Assembly: GCA_002314145.1 (NCBI GenBank)
Contig: DCCG01000044.1
Location: forward strand, 1,610 to 65,609
Source: Thalassolituus sp. UBA1087
GTDB lineage: Bacteria; Pseudomonadota; Gammaproteobacteria; Pseudomonadales; Oceanobacteraceae
Direction: 5' to 3'
DNA: 64,000 bases
The position numbers and the translations under genes were made by a program. Below the pieces are notes generated by a model. The model was not told the DNA's origin. It was given only the letters and a program-made list of their open reading frames with translations, and ran no database searches. Shown here one piece after another: positions 1 to 8,558 of this stretch (position 1 is its first letter; each line of letters opens with the position of its first letter).

Positions 1-65
1 TCAACAATTTTACCTTTACCTTCGTCACCCCACTGGGTGCCCAGAACAACAACGCTTTTGCCCAT
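1..65 (-). CDS. purA: Adenylosuccinate synthetase, N-terminal start only (partial)
   Basis: The first 21 codons run off the left edge of the window. They read MGKSVVVLGTQWGDEGKGKI, the GTP-binding start typical of PurA, which joins IMP and aspartate in the first committed step of AMP synthesis in the cytoplasm. The ATG lies at 65-63. The gene follows hisZ on the same strand after about 50 bases, so it is probably cotranscribed with yjeT-hisZ. Only the beginning is visible, so nothing can be said about the rest of the protein. Confidence 0.93.
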   Translation of the reverse strand, partial: MGKSVVVLGTQWGDEGKGKIV

Positions 66-117
66 GGCGATACCAATCACTCTATATATTCAGGCCCGTT
101 CAGACTCGAACGGGGTT

Positions 118-1287
118 TTATGCTTCGACCAGTTGCCACTGGCCATCCTGTTTTTTCAGATACCCGTCGGCGGCGACAGCATCCTGTTGCGCGGCGATGA
201 GCACACGTTTTCCGGCGGCCCGCAACGCGGTAATTTGTGCCCACAATGCCGCATCGTCGGCGTCAGGGGCGACCACTGTCAGCTTCTCTTCCGTTTTAAA
301 ACCACCAAAACGGGACAGTACTTTCAGATCAGCAGAGAAACCGGTTGCCGGCCGGGCGCGGCCAAATACAGCGCCGGTTTCGTCATAGCGGCCTCCCTGA
401 GCAATGGCATCGCCATAGCCGGGAATATAGGCCGCAAATAACAGACCTGTGTGGTAGTTATAGCCACGCAGTTCGGTGAGATCAAAATACAGTGGGGTTT
501 GCGGATAACGGGCGGCGACACGGGCCGCGACCTGTTGAATATGGTCCAGCTCTGCTTTGCTTTCCGGCACCAGTTCGGCCAGCCGCGCTATGCGCTCAGC
601 CAGCCCGTCAGCGGCGCCCTGCAGACGTGGCAGCAGACTGAAGGCTTCGGCCAGACCGGGATCACGGATCTCGCGTGCGGCCCAGTCAACAATATCGGAT
701 TCACACTTGAGTTTGAGCAGATCAAACAGCTGATTCTGCTGGCTGTCACTAAGCCCGGCCTTGCTGGCCAGCACACGGAAAACCCCGACATTGCCCAGGT
801 CCAGATGCACCTGCTCCATACCGGCTGATTCCAGCATAGACAGCATCAGGCTGATAATTTCCACATCAGCGCCGACACCGGCCTCGCCATACATTTCGGC
901 GCCAATCTGGGTCGGTGTGCGGCTGGCGAGCAGGGAGCCTGCTTTGGCATGAAAGACGGTACGGCAGTAACTGAAACGCGCCGTGCCTTCCGGTGCCAGG
1001 CTGTGTGCATCAATGCGCGCAACCTGTGGGGTTGTATCGGCACTCAGGCCCATCATGCGGCCGGATAACTGGTCCGTTACCTTAAAGGTACGCAGATCCA
1101 GCTCTTTACCAACACCGGTGAGCAGAGAATCGAGGTATTCCAGGGCCGGAGGTACGACCAGATCGTATCCCCAGTTATCGAGCAGATCGAGCAACCGGCG
1201 GCGCAGCTGTTCTGTGCGGCGGGCCTGCGGCGGCAGTACTTCTTCAATACCATCCGGCAGCAGCCAACGGTCAGCGCTTGTCATCAT
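118..1287 (-). CDS. hisZ: ATP phosphoribosyltransferase regulatory subunit HisZ
   Basis: The product has 389 residues, the usual size of HisZ, a class II histidyl-tRNA-synthetase paralogue. HisZ activates the short form of HisG in the first step of histidine synthesis and does not charge tRNA. The start MMTSADRWLLPDGIEEVLPP and the segment SADTTPQVARIDAH (about residue 80) are family hallmarks, as is the GGRYDETG-type stretch about 300 residues in. The gene lies between yjeT and purA, the Pseudomonas arrangement. Two ATG codons stand in tandem at 1287, so the start may be one codon later. A short-form HisG is expected elsewhere in the genome. Confidence 0.93.
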   Translation of the reverse strand: MMTSADRWLLPDGIEEVLPPQARRTEQLRRRLLDLLDNWGYDLVVPPALEYLDSLLTGVGKELDLRTFKVTDQLSGRMMGLSADTTPQVARIDAHSLAPEGTARFSYCRTVFHAKAGSLLASRTPTQIGAEMYGEAGVGADVEIISLMLSMLESAGMEQVHLDLGNVGVFRVLASKAGLSDSQQNQLFDLLKLKCESDIVDWAAREIRDPGLAEAFSLLPRLQGAADGLAERIARLAELVPESKAELDHIQQVAARVAARYPQTPLYFDLTELRGYNYHTGLLFAAYIPGYGDAIAQGGRYDETGAVFGRARPATGFSADLKVLSRFGGFKTEEKLTVVAPDADDAALWAQITALRAAGKRVLIAAQQDAVAADGYLKKQDGQWQLVEA

Positions 1288-1297
1288 CAGACCTTTT

Positions 1298-1495
1298 TTA
1301 ATGGATCAGATAGAGAAGTCCCAGGCCGATCAGCATGCTGATCAGTCCTGTCATTCGCATTGTGCGGTCATCCACTGTGGCCAGCTGCGCAACCAGACGG
1401 CGCCAGCGGGCGGGATACAGAAACGGGATAACTCCTTCGAGAATAAACACCAGACACACGGCAATCGCGAGCTCACGCCATAAATCAGGCTGCAC
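1298..1495 (-). CDS. yjeT: DUF2065 small inner-membrane protein (YjeT)
   Basis: This 65-residue protein has two hydrophobic segments (about residues 9-27 and 48-64) joined by a basic stretch YPARWRRL, the pattern of the DUF2065/YjeT family. Its function is unknown. The start is GTG at 1495, chosen because a good AAGGAG lies about 5 bases upstream. It sits between hflC and hisZ, the same place as yjeT between hflC and purA in E. coli. A terminator-like hairpin separates it from hflC, so it may have its own promoter or rely on readthrough. Confidence 0.85.
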   Translation of the reverse strand: MQPDLWRELAIAVCLVFILEGVIPFLYPARWRRLVAQLATVDDRTMRMTGLISMLIGLGLLYLIH

Positions 1496-1536
1496 CGGGA
1501 CTCCTTATCTGGGTATCAGTCAAAAGAAAATCGCAC

Positions 1537-1562
1537 AAAAAAACCGGGCCTCTGGCCCGGTT
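1537..1562 (-). terminator. Rho-independent terminator after hflC
   Basis: On the minus strand a 7 bp G+C stem (CCGGGCC, loop AGA, GGCCCGG, extendable by two A-T pairs) is followed by a run of seven T. It lies about 80 bases beyond the hflC stop and before yjeT, and should end much of the hfq-hflXKC transcript. Confidence 0.85.
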
Positions 1563-1639
1563 AACGGATTCTAGCAAAGTGACCGCCCGTTGAACATGGT
1601 TAACCGGCGGCGCCTTATAATCAATTCTTTGGGAATCGA

Positions 1640-2509
1640 TTACTTGCCCGAAGCATCCTTCATATAACGGAAGAACTCACTGTCTGGTTTCAGCAGCAGT
1701 ACGTCGTTCTGTTTAAAGGTTTCGGTGTAGGCTTTCAGGCTACGGGTAAAGGCGTAGAACTCGGGGTCACGGTTATAGGCCTTGGCATAGATACGCGACG
1801 CTTCAGCGTCACCTTCACCACGGGTACGCTCTGCATCCCGGTAGGCTTCGGCTTCAATCACCGTTTTCTGACGGTCGGCGTCCGCGCGGATGCCTTCTGC
1901 CAGCTCTTTACCCTGGGAGCGGAACTCACGGGCTTCCCGCTCACGCTCTGCCGACATACGGTCATAAACGGAGTTACTCAGGTCTTCCGGCAGGTCCACC
2001 GCTTTCACCCGCAGATCCAGCACTTCAATCCCAAGATCATCCTGGGTCTGAGTGTTAAGACTGGCGGTCAGCAGAGTCATCAGCTCGTCACGCTCACCGG
2101 ATACCACGTCGTGCAGTGTGCGGGCCGCAATTTCGTCACGCAGACCTTTATTCACCAGGTTAGCCAGCAGGTTAGAGGCCTGCATACGGTCACCGGAGGT
2201 CGCCTTATAGTAGGAGCGGACATCTTTGATGCGCCACTTAGCGAAGGAATCTACGATGACGTATTTCTTACCGGATGTCAGGTAGCGGGACGGGTTGGTG
2301 TCCAGCGTCAGTACCCGCGCATCAAAGCGTTTAACGTTGTCGATAAACGGCGTTTTCCAGTGCAGGCCAGGCTGAATATCAGTCTGTACGACTTCACCGA
2401 ATTTCAGCTTGATGGCCCGTTCTCTTTCGGTAACCACAAACAGGCCCTGACTGGCGATCAGTAGGATCACACCCAGGACAATCACGGAGATCATTGCTTT
2501 AGGAGACAT
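1640..2509 (-). CDS. hflC: FtsH protease modulator HflC
   Basis: The product (289 residues) has one N-terminal membrane segment (about residues 6-26) and then an SPFH/band-7 domain. It carries the HflC-typical start region FVVTERERAIKLKFG and a charged coiled-coil stretch EREREAREFRSQGKELAEGIRADADR around residues 185-210. HflC forms a large periplasmic-side complex with HflK around the membrane protease FtsH and limits its action on membrane substrates. Its ATG overlaps the hflK stop by one base (TAATG), so the two are translationally coupled. Confidence 0.95.
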   Translation of the reverse strand: MSPKAMISVIVLGVILLIASQGLFVVTERERAIKLKFGEVVQTDIQPGLHWKTPFIDNVKRFDARVLTLDTNPSRYLTSGKKYVIVDSFAKWRIKDVRSYYKATSGDRMQASNLLANLVNKGLRDEIAARTLHDVVSGERDELMTLLTASLNTQTQDDLGIEVLDLRVKAVDLPEDLSNSVYDRMSAEREREAREFRSQGKELAEGIRADADRQKTVIEAEAYRDAERTRGEGDAEASRIYAKAYNRDPEFYAFTRSLKAYTETFKQNDVLLLKPDSEFFRYMKDASGK

Positions 2510-3705
2510 TAGCGGCCCTCCCTGCGGGTTGTGCTGGATGAAGAACTCTGACGTGCACGGACTTCATTCAGTACCTGATCGGTCAGACGGGAAATATCAC
2601 TGCTGCTGAGGCTGGCGGTACCACTGCCACTGGCGGCCGGCAGGTTCTGCATCAGTTTATCCAGCGGCAGATACATCATGTTGTTGCCACCTTCGACATC
2701 CACCAGCACTTTGCTGGCATTGGTGTAAACCTCAGACACAGCGTCGATATAAAGACGCTCACGGGTCACTTCCGGCGCTTTGCGGTATTCGCTGTACAGC
2801 TGCTCAAAGCGTGACGCCTCACCTTCGGCGCGGGCAATCACGCGCTCTTTGTAAGCAGCGGCTTCTTCCAGCTGACGCTGGGCGCGACCACGGGCTTCCG
2901 GTACGACCGAGTTGGCGTAGGCTTCAGCCTGATTGGTCAGGGTTTCTTTGTCGTTCTTGGCTTTCTGCACATCATCAAAGGCTGCTTTTACCTGGGAAGG
3001 CGGACGCGAGTCTTTAATGTTGAGCTGAGAGATAACCATACCTGTCTGGTAACGGTCGAGATAATCCTGCAGCCGCACCTGAACTTTATCCGCCAGCTCA
3101 GCACGGCCAGTGGTCAGAATCGGGTCCATGGCAGCGGAGCCGACTTCATGGCGCAGCGCACTTTCAGCAGCCGATGACAGCGTACGCTCAGGCAATTCCA
3201 CGCGCAGGGCATAAGACACAGGATCGGTTACCCGGTACTGCACTTCCAGCTCAACCTCAACGATATTTTCGTCTTCAGTCAGCATACGCTCTTTGATTTC
3301 AGTGGTACGGACCTGGGTGGTTTTCACCGGGATCACCTGATCCACCAGTGGAATCTTAAATTGCAGACCCGGGTTTTTTGTCTCCAGGTATTTACCCAGA
3401 CGCAGCACCACGCCACGCTCCTGTTCATCCAGGGTATATACCGACTGGAAACCCAGGAAGACCACCAGAATGGTGGCCGCAATACCGATCATGCCACCGG
3501 CACCACCGGATTTATTGCCACCACCGTTGTTATTGTTGCGCTTGCCACCGCCGAATAAACCATTGAGCTTATCCATCAGCTGCTTGAGAGCTTCATCCAG
3601 ATCCGGTGGCTGATTACCGCCGCCACGGTTTTTATTACCGCCACGGTTGTTGTTTCCCCACGGGTCGTTGGGATTGCCCTTTCCGCCGGGCTCATTCCAG
3701 GCCAT
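2509..3705 (-). CDS. hflK: FtsH protease modulator HflK
   Basis: The 398-residue product starts with a Gly/Asn/Arg-rich tail (about residues 1-70), then one membrane segment (about 72-92) and an SPFH/band-7 domain with the motif TLDEQERGVVLRLGKY. A Ser/Thr-rich C-terminus follows. This order is diagnostic of HflK, the partner of HflC in the FtsH complex. The start has a GGAG about 8 bases upstream. The gene follows hflX by about 100 bases and overlaps hflC by one base. Confidence 0.95.
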   Translation of the reverse strand: MAWNEPGGKGNPNDPWGNNNRGGNKNRGGGNQPPDLDEALKQLMDKLNGLFGGGKRNNNNGGGNKSGGAGGMIGIAATILVVFLGFQSVYTLDEQERGVVLRLGKYLETKNPGLQFKIPLVDQVIPVKTTQVRTTEIKERMLTEDENIVEVELEVQYRVTDPVSYALRVELPERTLSSAAESALRHEVGSAAMDPILTTGRAELADKVQVRLQDYLDRYQTGMVISQLNIKDSRPPSQVKAAFDDVQKAKNDKETLTNQAEAYANSVVPEARGRAQRQLEEAAAYKERVIARAEGEASRFEQLYSEYRKAPEVTRERLYIDAVSEVYTNASKVLVDVEGGNNMMYLPLDKLMQNLPAASGSGTASLSSSDISRLTDQVLNEVRARQSSSSSTTRREGR

Positions 3706-3813
3706 ATATCACTCCAATCAGGCGACTATGTCGTTAATTTGGGGTTAATGATAACGGATTTAAACCGTATTCGAACGTCAGAATCCGTAAAGAAAACCTA
3801 TAATGGCTCAATT

Positions 3814-5124
3814 TCACTGCCAAGGCTCTTTTTCCGGCTCGATAAACCGCGATTCATCGATACCGGCGCGGGCCAGGGCACGCTTGAAATCGGCCAGCTG
3901 CAGACGCACAGTCAGCAGCATATCACCATTGTCGGCATAATCTTCCTGCTCAATGGCATCCAGTTCAAACAGAATAGATCGTAATTTGGCCTCTGCCGGG
4001 CTGAGACGCAGCTGTTGGCTGAACATTTCGCTCACCATCAGCTCGGCGATGGCCTGATTCAGCAGATCCAGCCCCTGCCGCTTCTGCGCTGACAGCCAGA
4101 CAGCCACAGGCACACCCTCATCATTACGTTCGATGTGCGGGTGACCGTGCTCCAGCAGATCAATTTTGTTGTATACCCGCAGCTCTGGTACCTCATCCGC
4201 GTCGATTTCACCCAGAACCAGCTCAACCTGCTCAATATTGCCATCACGCTCTTCGGCGGCACAGTCAATCACATGCATCAGCAGGTCAGCCTCAGCGGCT
4301 TCCTGCAGAGTGGCCTGGAAGGCTTCCACCAGTTTGTGTGGCAGATGACGGATAAACCCGACCGTGTCGGCCAGCACCACTTCCCCCACACTCTCGACCT
4401 GATAGCGCCGCAGAGTCGGGTCCAGGGTGGCGAACAGCTGGTCAGCAGCGTATACCTCGGCCGTGGTCAGGGTATTGAACAAGGTCGATTTGCCGGCATT
4501 GGTATAGCCCACAATGGCGACAGTAGGCACCGACGAACGACGTCGCGAGCGGCGTACCTGATCACGCTGGGCGTGCACTTTTTCCAGCCGGGCATGAATG
4601 GACTTCACCCGTTCCCGCAGCAGACGACGGTCGGTTTCGAGCTGGGTTTCACCCGGGCCGCGCAGACCGATCCCCCCTTTCTGTCGCTCCAGGTGAGTCC
4701 AGCCACGTACCAGCCGCGTCGACTGATACTGCAGCTGTGCCAGTTCTACCTGCAATTTACCTTCATGGGTACGGGCACGCTGGGCGAAAATATCCAGGAT
4801 CAGACCGGTGCGGTCGAGCACCCGGCACTGCAACGCCCTTTCCAGGTTACGTTCCTGACTGGGTGACAGACTGTGGTTAAAAATCACCAGTTCTGCACCG
4901 TGCAGACGCAGCACGCCGGCGATCTCTTCCACCTTGCCTTTACCAATAAAGGTTTTGGCATCCGGCACATCGCGTTTAGTGGTGATTAATTCAACCGGAT
5001 CTGCGCCCGCCGAGACGACGAGTTCACGGAACTCGTGCACGTCCTCGCGGTTCGCGCCTTCCGGAAAATCAATATGAACAAGAACGGCCGTTTCGCCGTC
5101 GTTTTCGTGACGTTCAAAAAACAA
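3814..5124 (-). CDS. hflX: Ribosome-associated GTPase HflX
   Basis: HflX is a GTPase that binds the 50S subunit and splits stalled ribosomes. The 436-residue product has the HflX signature GGIGLRGPGETQLE (about residues 150-163), then G1 GYTNAGKS (206-213), G3 DTVGF (253-257) and G4 NKID (319-322), all intact. The start is TTG at 5124, with no strong ribosome binding site. It was chosen because the following residues FFERHENDGETAVLVHI line up with the known N-terminus of E. coli HflX. It lies about 175 bases after hfq on the same strand. Confidence 0.95.
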   Translation of the reverse strand: MFFERHENDGETAVLVHIDFPEGANREDVHEFRELVVSAGADPVELITTKRDVPDAKTFIGKGKVEEIAGVLRLHGAELVIFNHSLSPSQERNLERALQCRVLDRTGLILDIFAQRARTHEGKLQVELAQLQYQSTRLVRGWTHLERQKGGIGLRGPGETQLETDRRLLRERVKSIHARLEKVHAQRDQVRRSRRRSSVPTVAIVGYTNAGKSTLFNTLTTAEVYAADQLFATLDPTLRRYQVESVGEVVLADTVGFIRHLPHKLVEAFQATLQEAAEADLLMHVIDCAAEERDGNIEQVELVLGEIDADEVPELRVYNKIDLLEHGHPHIERNDEGVPVAVWLSAQKRQGLDLLNQAIAELMVSEMFSQQLRLSPAEAKLRSILFELDAIEQEDYADNGDMLLTVRLQLADFKRALARAGIDESRFIEPEKEPWQ

Positions 5125-5300
5125 GGCAACACCAGGAATATTCAGAGGGAGTGGTCAGACCATTGATTTCAGACTGCAGCATACAGGCAGCCTCTGTTGC
5201 AGTGAACAGCGGAGAAAAAGAAAAGAGATTAACAGGATTAACGGCGGGCAGGCCGGCAGCAGAAACGCTGCGGTCAACCCGACAAAAGAAGAGTCTGCGA

Positions 5301-5549
5301 TTATTCTTCAGCAGCTGCTTCACCTGTTTCAGATGGTGCAAGACGTACGTTCCGGGAAGGAACAACCGTCGAAATAGCGTGTTTATATACCATCTGGCTG
5401 ACAGTGTTTTTCAGCAGAATTACAAACTGATCAAAAGATTCAATCTGCCCCTGCAGTTTAATACCGTTTACCAGAAAGATAGAAACCGGAATACGTTCTT
5501 TACGCAGCTGATTGAGGTAAGGGTCTTGTAAAGAATGCCCTTTTGACAT
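5301..5549 (-). CDS. hfq: RNA chaperone Hfq
   Basis: The 82-residue protein begins MSKGHSLQDPYLNQLRKERI and contains the Sm1 core (KLQGQIESFDQFVILLKN) and the Sm2 motif YKHAIST, as in gammaproteobacterial Hfq. It forms a hexameric ring that pairs small RNAs with mRNAs. The C-terminal tail is short and acidic (GEAAAEE), as in Pseudomonas rather than E. coli. An AAGGAG lies 8 bases before the ATG. It lies about 110 bases after miaA on the same strand. Confidence 0.97.
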   Translation of the reverse strand: MSKGHSLQDPYLNQLRKERIPVSIFLVNGIKLQGQIESFDQFVILLKNTVSQMVYKHAISTVVPSRNVRLAPSETGEAAAEE

Positions 5550-5661
5550 GATGGTCTCCTTAAATAAGGTTTGCCGTCCAATGTGGGGACAGCGAAAAAA
5601 GATAAAAAATAAGCCCCAGTCCCATCCGGAGCGGCCGTGTTATGGCTGTAGAGCTGCGAAT

Positions 5662-6618
5662 TCAGGACGATGCGTTAAATATGGCGTTAGCATTGAGGAT
5701 TTTCAAGGCGCTTTGCAGAAGATCGGGATCATCTGTTCTGAGCCAGTGAAGATCCGGCCAGCTGCGCAGCCAGGTAATCTGCCGCTTTGCCAGTTGACGC
5801 GTGGCTATGATGCCACGTTCAACCATTTCATCATAATCATATTTACCGTCCAGCCAGTCCCACACCTGACGATAACCAACACAGCGGACAGACGGCATAT
5901 TGATATTGAGATCACCCCGGTTGTACAGAGCTTTCACTTCGTCAATAAAGCCCATCGCCAGCATTTGCCGGTAACGCAGGGCAATCCGCTGGTGCAGAAC
6001 CTTACGCTCTTCAGGACATACGGCAAGGTTGACGACATGATACGGCAGAGGTTCCGTCTGTTGTTCGGCCCAATATTGCGACAGTGTTTTGCCTGAGACT
6101 TCATAAACTTCCAGCGCCCGCTGGATGCGCTGTGAATCCATCGGCTTTAAACGCGCCGCGGAATCCGGATCAATCTGCGCCAGTTTTTCATGCATAGCCG
6201 GCCAGCCCTGCGCCTGCCCTTCAGCCAGCAGGCGTTCGCGCACCTCCGGCACGGATGATGGCAGTTCTGCCGCCCCGTCGCGCAGAAACTTAAAATACAT
6301 CATGGTGCCACCCACCAGCAGCGGGACTTTGCCCGCCGCCGTAATGTCGGCCATTTCGCGCAGCGCATCGTCGCGGAAGGTGGCGGCCGAATAACTGTCC
6401 GCCGGATCAATCAGATCAATCAGACGATGGGGTGCCCGCGCCAGCGTGTCGGCATCAGGTTTGGCGGTACCGATATCCATGCCTTTATAGACCAGTGCGG
6501 AATCCACGCTGATAATTTCACACGGATATTTATCCGCCAGTTCCAGCGCCAGGGCGGTTTTTCCGGAGGCCGTGGGGCCCATTAAAAAAATCGCCGGTGG
6601 CAGATCACGACTGCTCAT
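5662..6618 (-). CDS. miaA: tRNA dimethylallyltransferase MiaA
   Basis: MiaA transfers a dimethylallyl group to A37 of tRNAs that read UNN codons. The 318-residue product shows the P-loop GPTASGKT (residues 14-21), the DSALVYKGMDIGTAKP segment with the conserved catalytic-loop Asp, and the RCVGYRQVW motif about two thirds along. Its ATG overlaps the mutL stop by one base (TGATG), which implies coupled translation. Length is normal for the family. Confidence 0.96.
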   Translation of the reverse strand: MSSRDLPPAIFLMGPTASGKTALALELADKYPCEIISVDSALVYKGMDIGTAKPDADTLARAPHRLIDLIDPADSYSAATFRDDALREMADITAAGKVPLLVGGTMMYFKFLRDGAAELPSSVPEVRERLLAEGQAQGWPAMHEKLAQIDPDSAARLKPMDSQRIQRALEVYEVSGKTLSQYWAEQQTEPLPYHVVNLAVCPEERKVLHQRIALRYRQMLAMGFIDEVKALYNRGDLNINMPSVRCVGYRQVWDWLDGKYDYDEMVERGIIATRQLAKRQITWLRSWPDLHWLRTDDPDLLQSALKILNANAIFNASS

Positions 6619-8516
6619 CAGCGCCCCCGCAGGAAGAGTTTATCCAGCTCAGACATGGTGAGCTGAGTCCAGGTTGGCCGGCCGTGGTTACATTGCCCGC
6701 TGCGTTCGGTTTCTTCCATATCCCGTAACAGTGCATTCATTTCCGGCACAGTCAGGCGGCGGTTAGCGCGCACAGACCCGTGACAGGCCATGGTCGACAG
6801 CAGCTCATTACGATGCGCCATAATGCGGTCTGAGGTTCCGTGTTCCATTAAATCCCCCAGCATATCCGTGACCAGACGCGGGACTTCCGCCTGTTGCAGC
6901 AGCACGGGAATCTGGCGCACAACAATACTTTCCGGAGCCACCCGCGCCACGTCGACCCCGAGACGGCGGAATTCTTCACTGAATTCTTCTGCCGCATCGG
7001 CTTCCCGTTCACTGACGGCCAGCGTCACCGGTACCAGTAAGGGTTGGCTCTGCACCCCCTGCTGATCCACGGCGATTTTTAAACGCTCATAGGTAATACG
7101 TTCATGGGCGGCGTGCATATCCACAATCACCATCCCCAGCTCGTTCTGCGCCAGAATATAGATTCCATGCAACTGGGCCACCGCATATCCCAGTGGTGGA
7201 ATATCCTGTGCCGATTCCGGCAAAATCTGCGCAGAAGGCAGCGACACGGAACCGTCAGGCATAGCATCGGCTTCGCCCATCTGGCGGTAAGCACTCATTT
7301 GTTCGGCGACCGCCTCGCGTGATACCGCCGCACCAGGCTGGTAGGAAAAACCCGGTGCCGGCGCTGAACCAGGCGCAGGTGTGCCGGCACTCTGCCAGTC
7401 GAGGCGTTCCTGCTGCACGAATTCACCGGCCTGCACCCCACTGGCTGTTGCGCTCTGCTGAGTGAGACCCTGATCCAGGGAGCCCGGCGCCGAACCGGCA
7501 ACGCGATCATCCGGGCGCACATCCCCCAGCGCACGGTGCAGCGTGCGGAACAGAAAATCATGCACTAAACGGCCATCGCGGAAACGCACTTCGTGTTTGG
7601 TCGGATGCACGTTTACATCCACCAGTTTCGGGTCCAGCGTCAGATACAACACAAAGGCCGGATGGCGGCCGTGGTAAAGCACATCACGGTAGGCCTGTTT
7701 AATGGCGTGCACCACCAGCTTATCGCGCACCACCCGGCCATTAACGAAAAAATACTGCATATCCGCCTGAGAACGGGAAAATGTCGGCAGGCCGACCCAA
7801 CCCTGCAGGGATAAGCCCGCGGCTTCGGTTTCAATATGCACAGCGCTGTCGATGAAATCCGCATTCAGCAGACTGGCTACCCGCTTTTCTTTTTCCAGTC
7901 CTCGCTCTGCCGGACGCAGCTGATGAATAACCCGGCCGTTGTGCCGCAATGAAAAGCCCACATCGTAACGGCTTAATGCCAGGCGTTTAACGTATTCCTC
8001 AAGGTGCGAAAATTCGGTTTTTTCGGTACGCAGAAATTTACGCCGCGCCGGCGTATTAAAAAATAAATCACGGACTTCAACGGTGGTCCCGGTGGGATGC
8101 GCCGCCGGACTGATACTGGCTTCCATATCACGTCCTTCGACGTGCACACTCCAGGCTTCCGGTGCCTGTTCGGTTTTGGACGTGAGTGTTAAGCGGGTCA
8201 CGGAACTGATACTGGCCAGCGCCTCACCACGGAAGCCTAAACTGCCGACCGCTTCCAGATCGTCCAGCGTGGTGATTTTACTGGTGGCATGGCGGCTCAG
8301 TGCCAGCGGTAAATCTTCCTTTTCAATACCGCCGCCGTTGTCACGGATGCGCAGCAACTTCACACCGCCCTGATCGGCATCGATATCAATGCGCGAAGCG
8401 CCGGCATCCAGGGCATTCTCAACCAGCTCTTTAACAATGTTGGCTGGTCGCTCGACCACTTCACCGGCAGCAATCTGGTTAGCCAGCCGCGGAGACAGTA
8501 AGTGTATTTGTGACAT
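6618..8516 (-). CDS. mutL: DNA mismatch repair protein MutL
   Basis: MutL links MutS recognition to strand removal. The N-terminal GHKL ATPase shows KELVENALDAGA (29-40), DNGGGI (59-64) and GFRGEALASISS (94-105). A Pro/Ala/Gln-rich linker covers about 335-440. The C-terminal domain holds DMHAAHERITYE (466-477), which fits the endonuclease metal motif D-x-H-A-x2-E-x4-E, followed by ACHGSVRANRRL and GQCNHGRPTW. It is therefore predicted to be a nicking MutL, unlike that of E. coli. Length is 632 residues. It lies between amiB and miaA on the same strand. Confidence 0.96.
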   Translation of the reverse strand: MSQIHLLSPRLANQIAAGEVVERPANIVKELVENALDAGASRIDIDADQGGVKLLRIRDNGGGIEKEDLPLALSRHATSKITTLDDLEAVGSLGFRGEALASISSVTRLTLTSKTEQAPEAWSVHVEGRDMEASISPAAHPTGTTVEVRDLFFNTPARRKFLRTEKTEFSHLEEYVKRLALSRYDVGFSLRHNGRVIHQLRPAERGLEKEKRVASLLNADFIDSAVHIETEAAGLSLQGWVGLPTFSRSQADMQYFFVNGRVVRDKLVVHAIKQAYRDVLYHGRHPAFVLYLTLDPKLVDVNVHPTKHEVRFRDGRLVHDFLFRTLHRALGDVRPDDRVAGSAPGSLDQGLTQQSATASGVQAGEFVQQERLDWQSAGTPAPGSAPAPGFSYQPGAAVSREAVAEQMSAYRQMGEADAMPDGSVSLPSAQILPESAQDIPPLGYAVAQLHGIYILAQNELGMVIVDMHAAHERITYERLKIAVDQQGVQSQPLLVPVTLAVSEREADAAEEFSEEFRRLGVDVARVAPESIVVRQIPVLLQQAEVPRLVTDMLGDLMEHGTSDRIMAHRNELLSTMACHGSVRANRRLTVPEMNALLRDMEETERSGQCNHGRPTWTQLTMSELDKLFLRGR

Positions 8517-8558
8517 ATAAAACCTTGTCTCTGGTCAGGTGTATGTAGCGGGCTGTCG

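Noticed and set aside
4135..4866. Long plus-strand open frame of 243 codons
   Set aside because: It is the antisense shadow of hflX, whose motifs are complete on the other strand.
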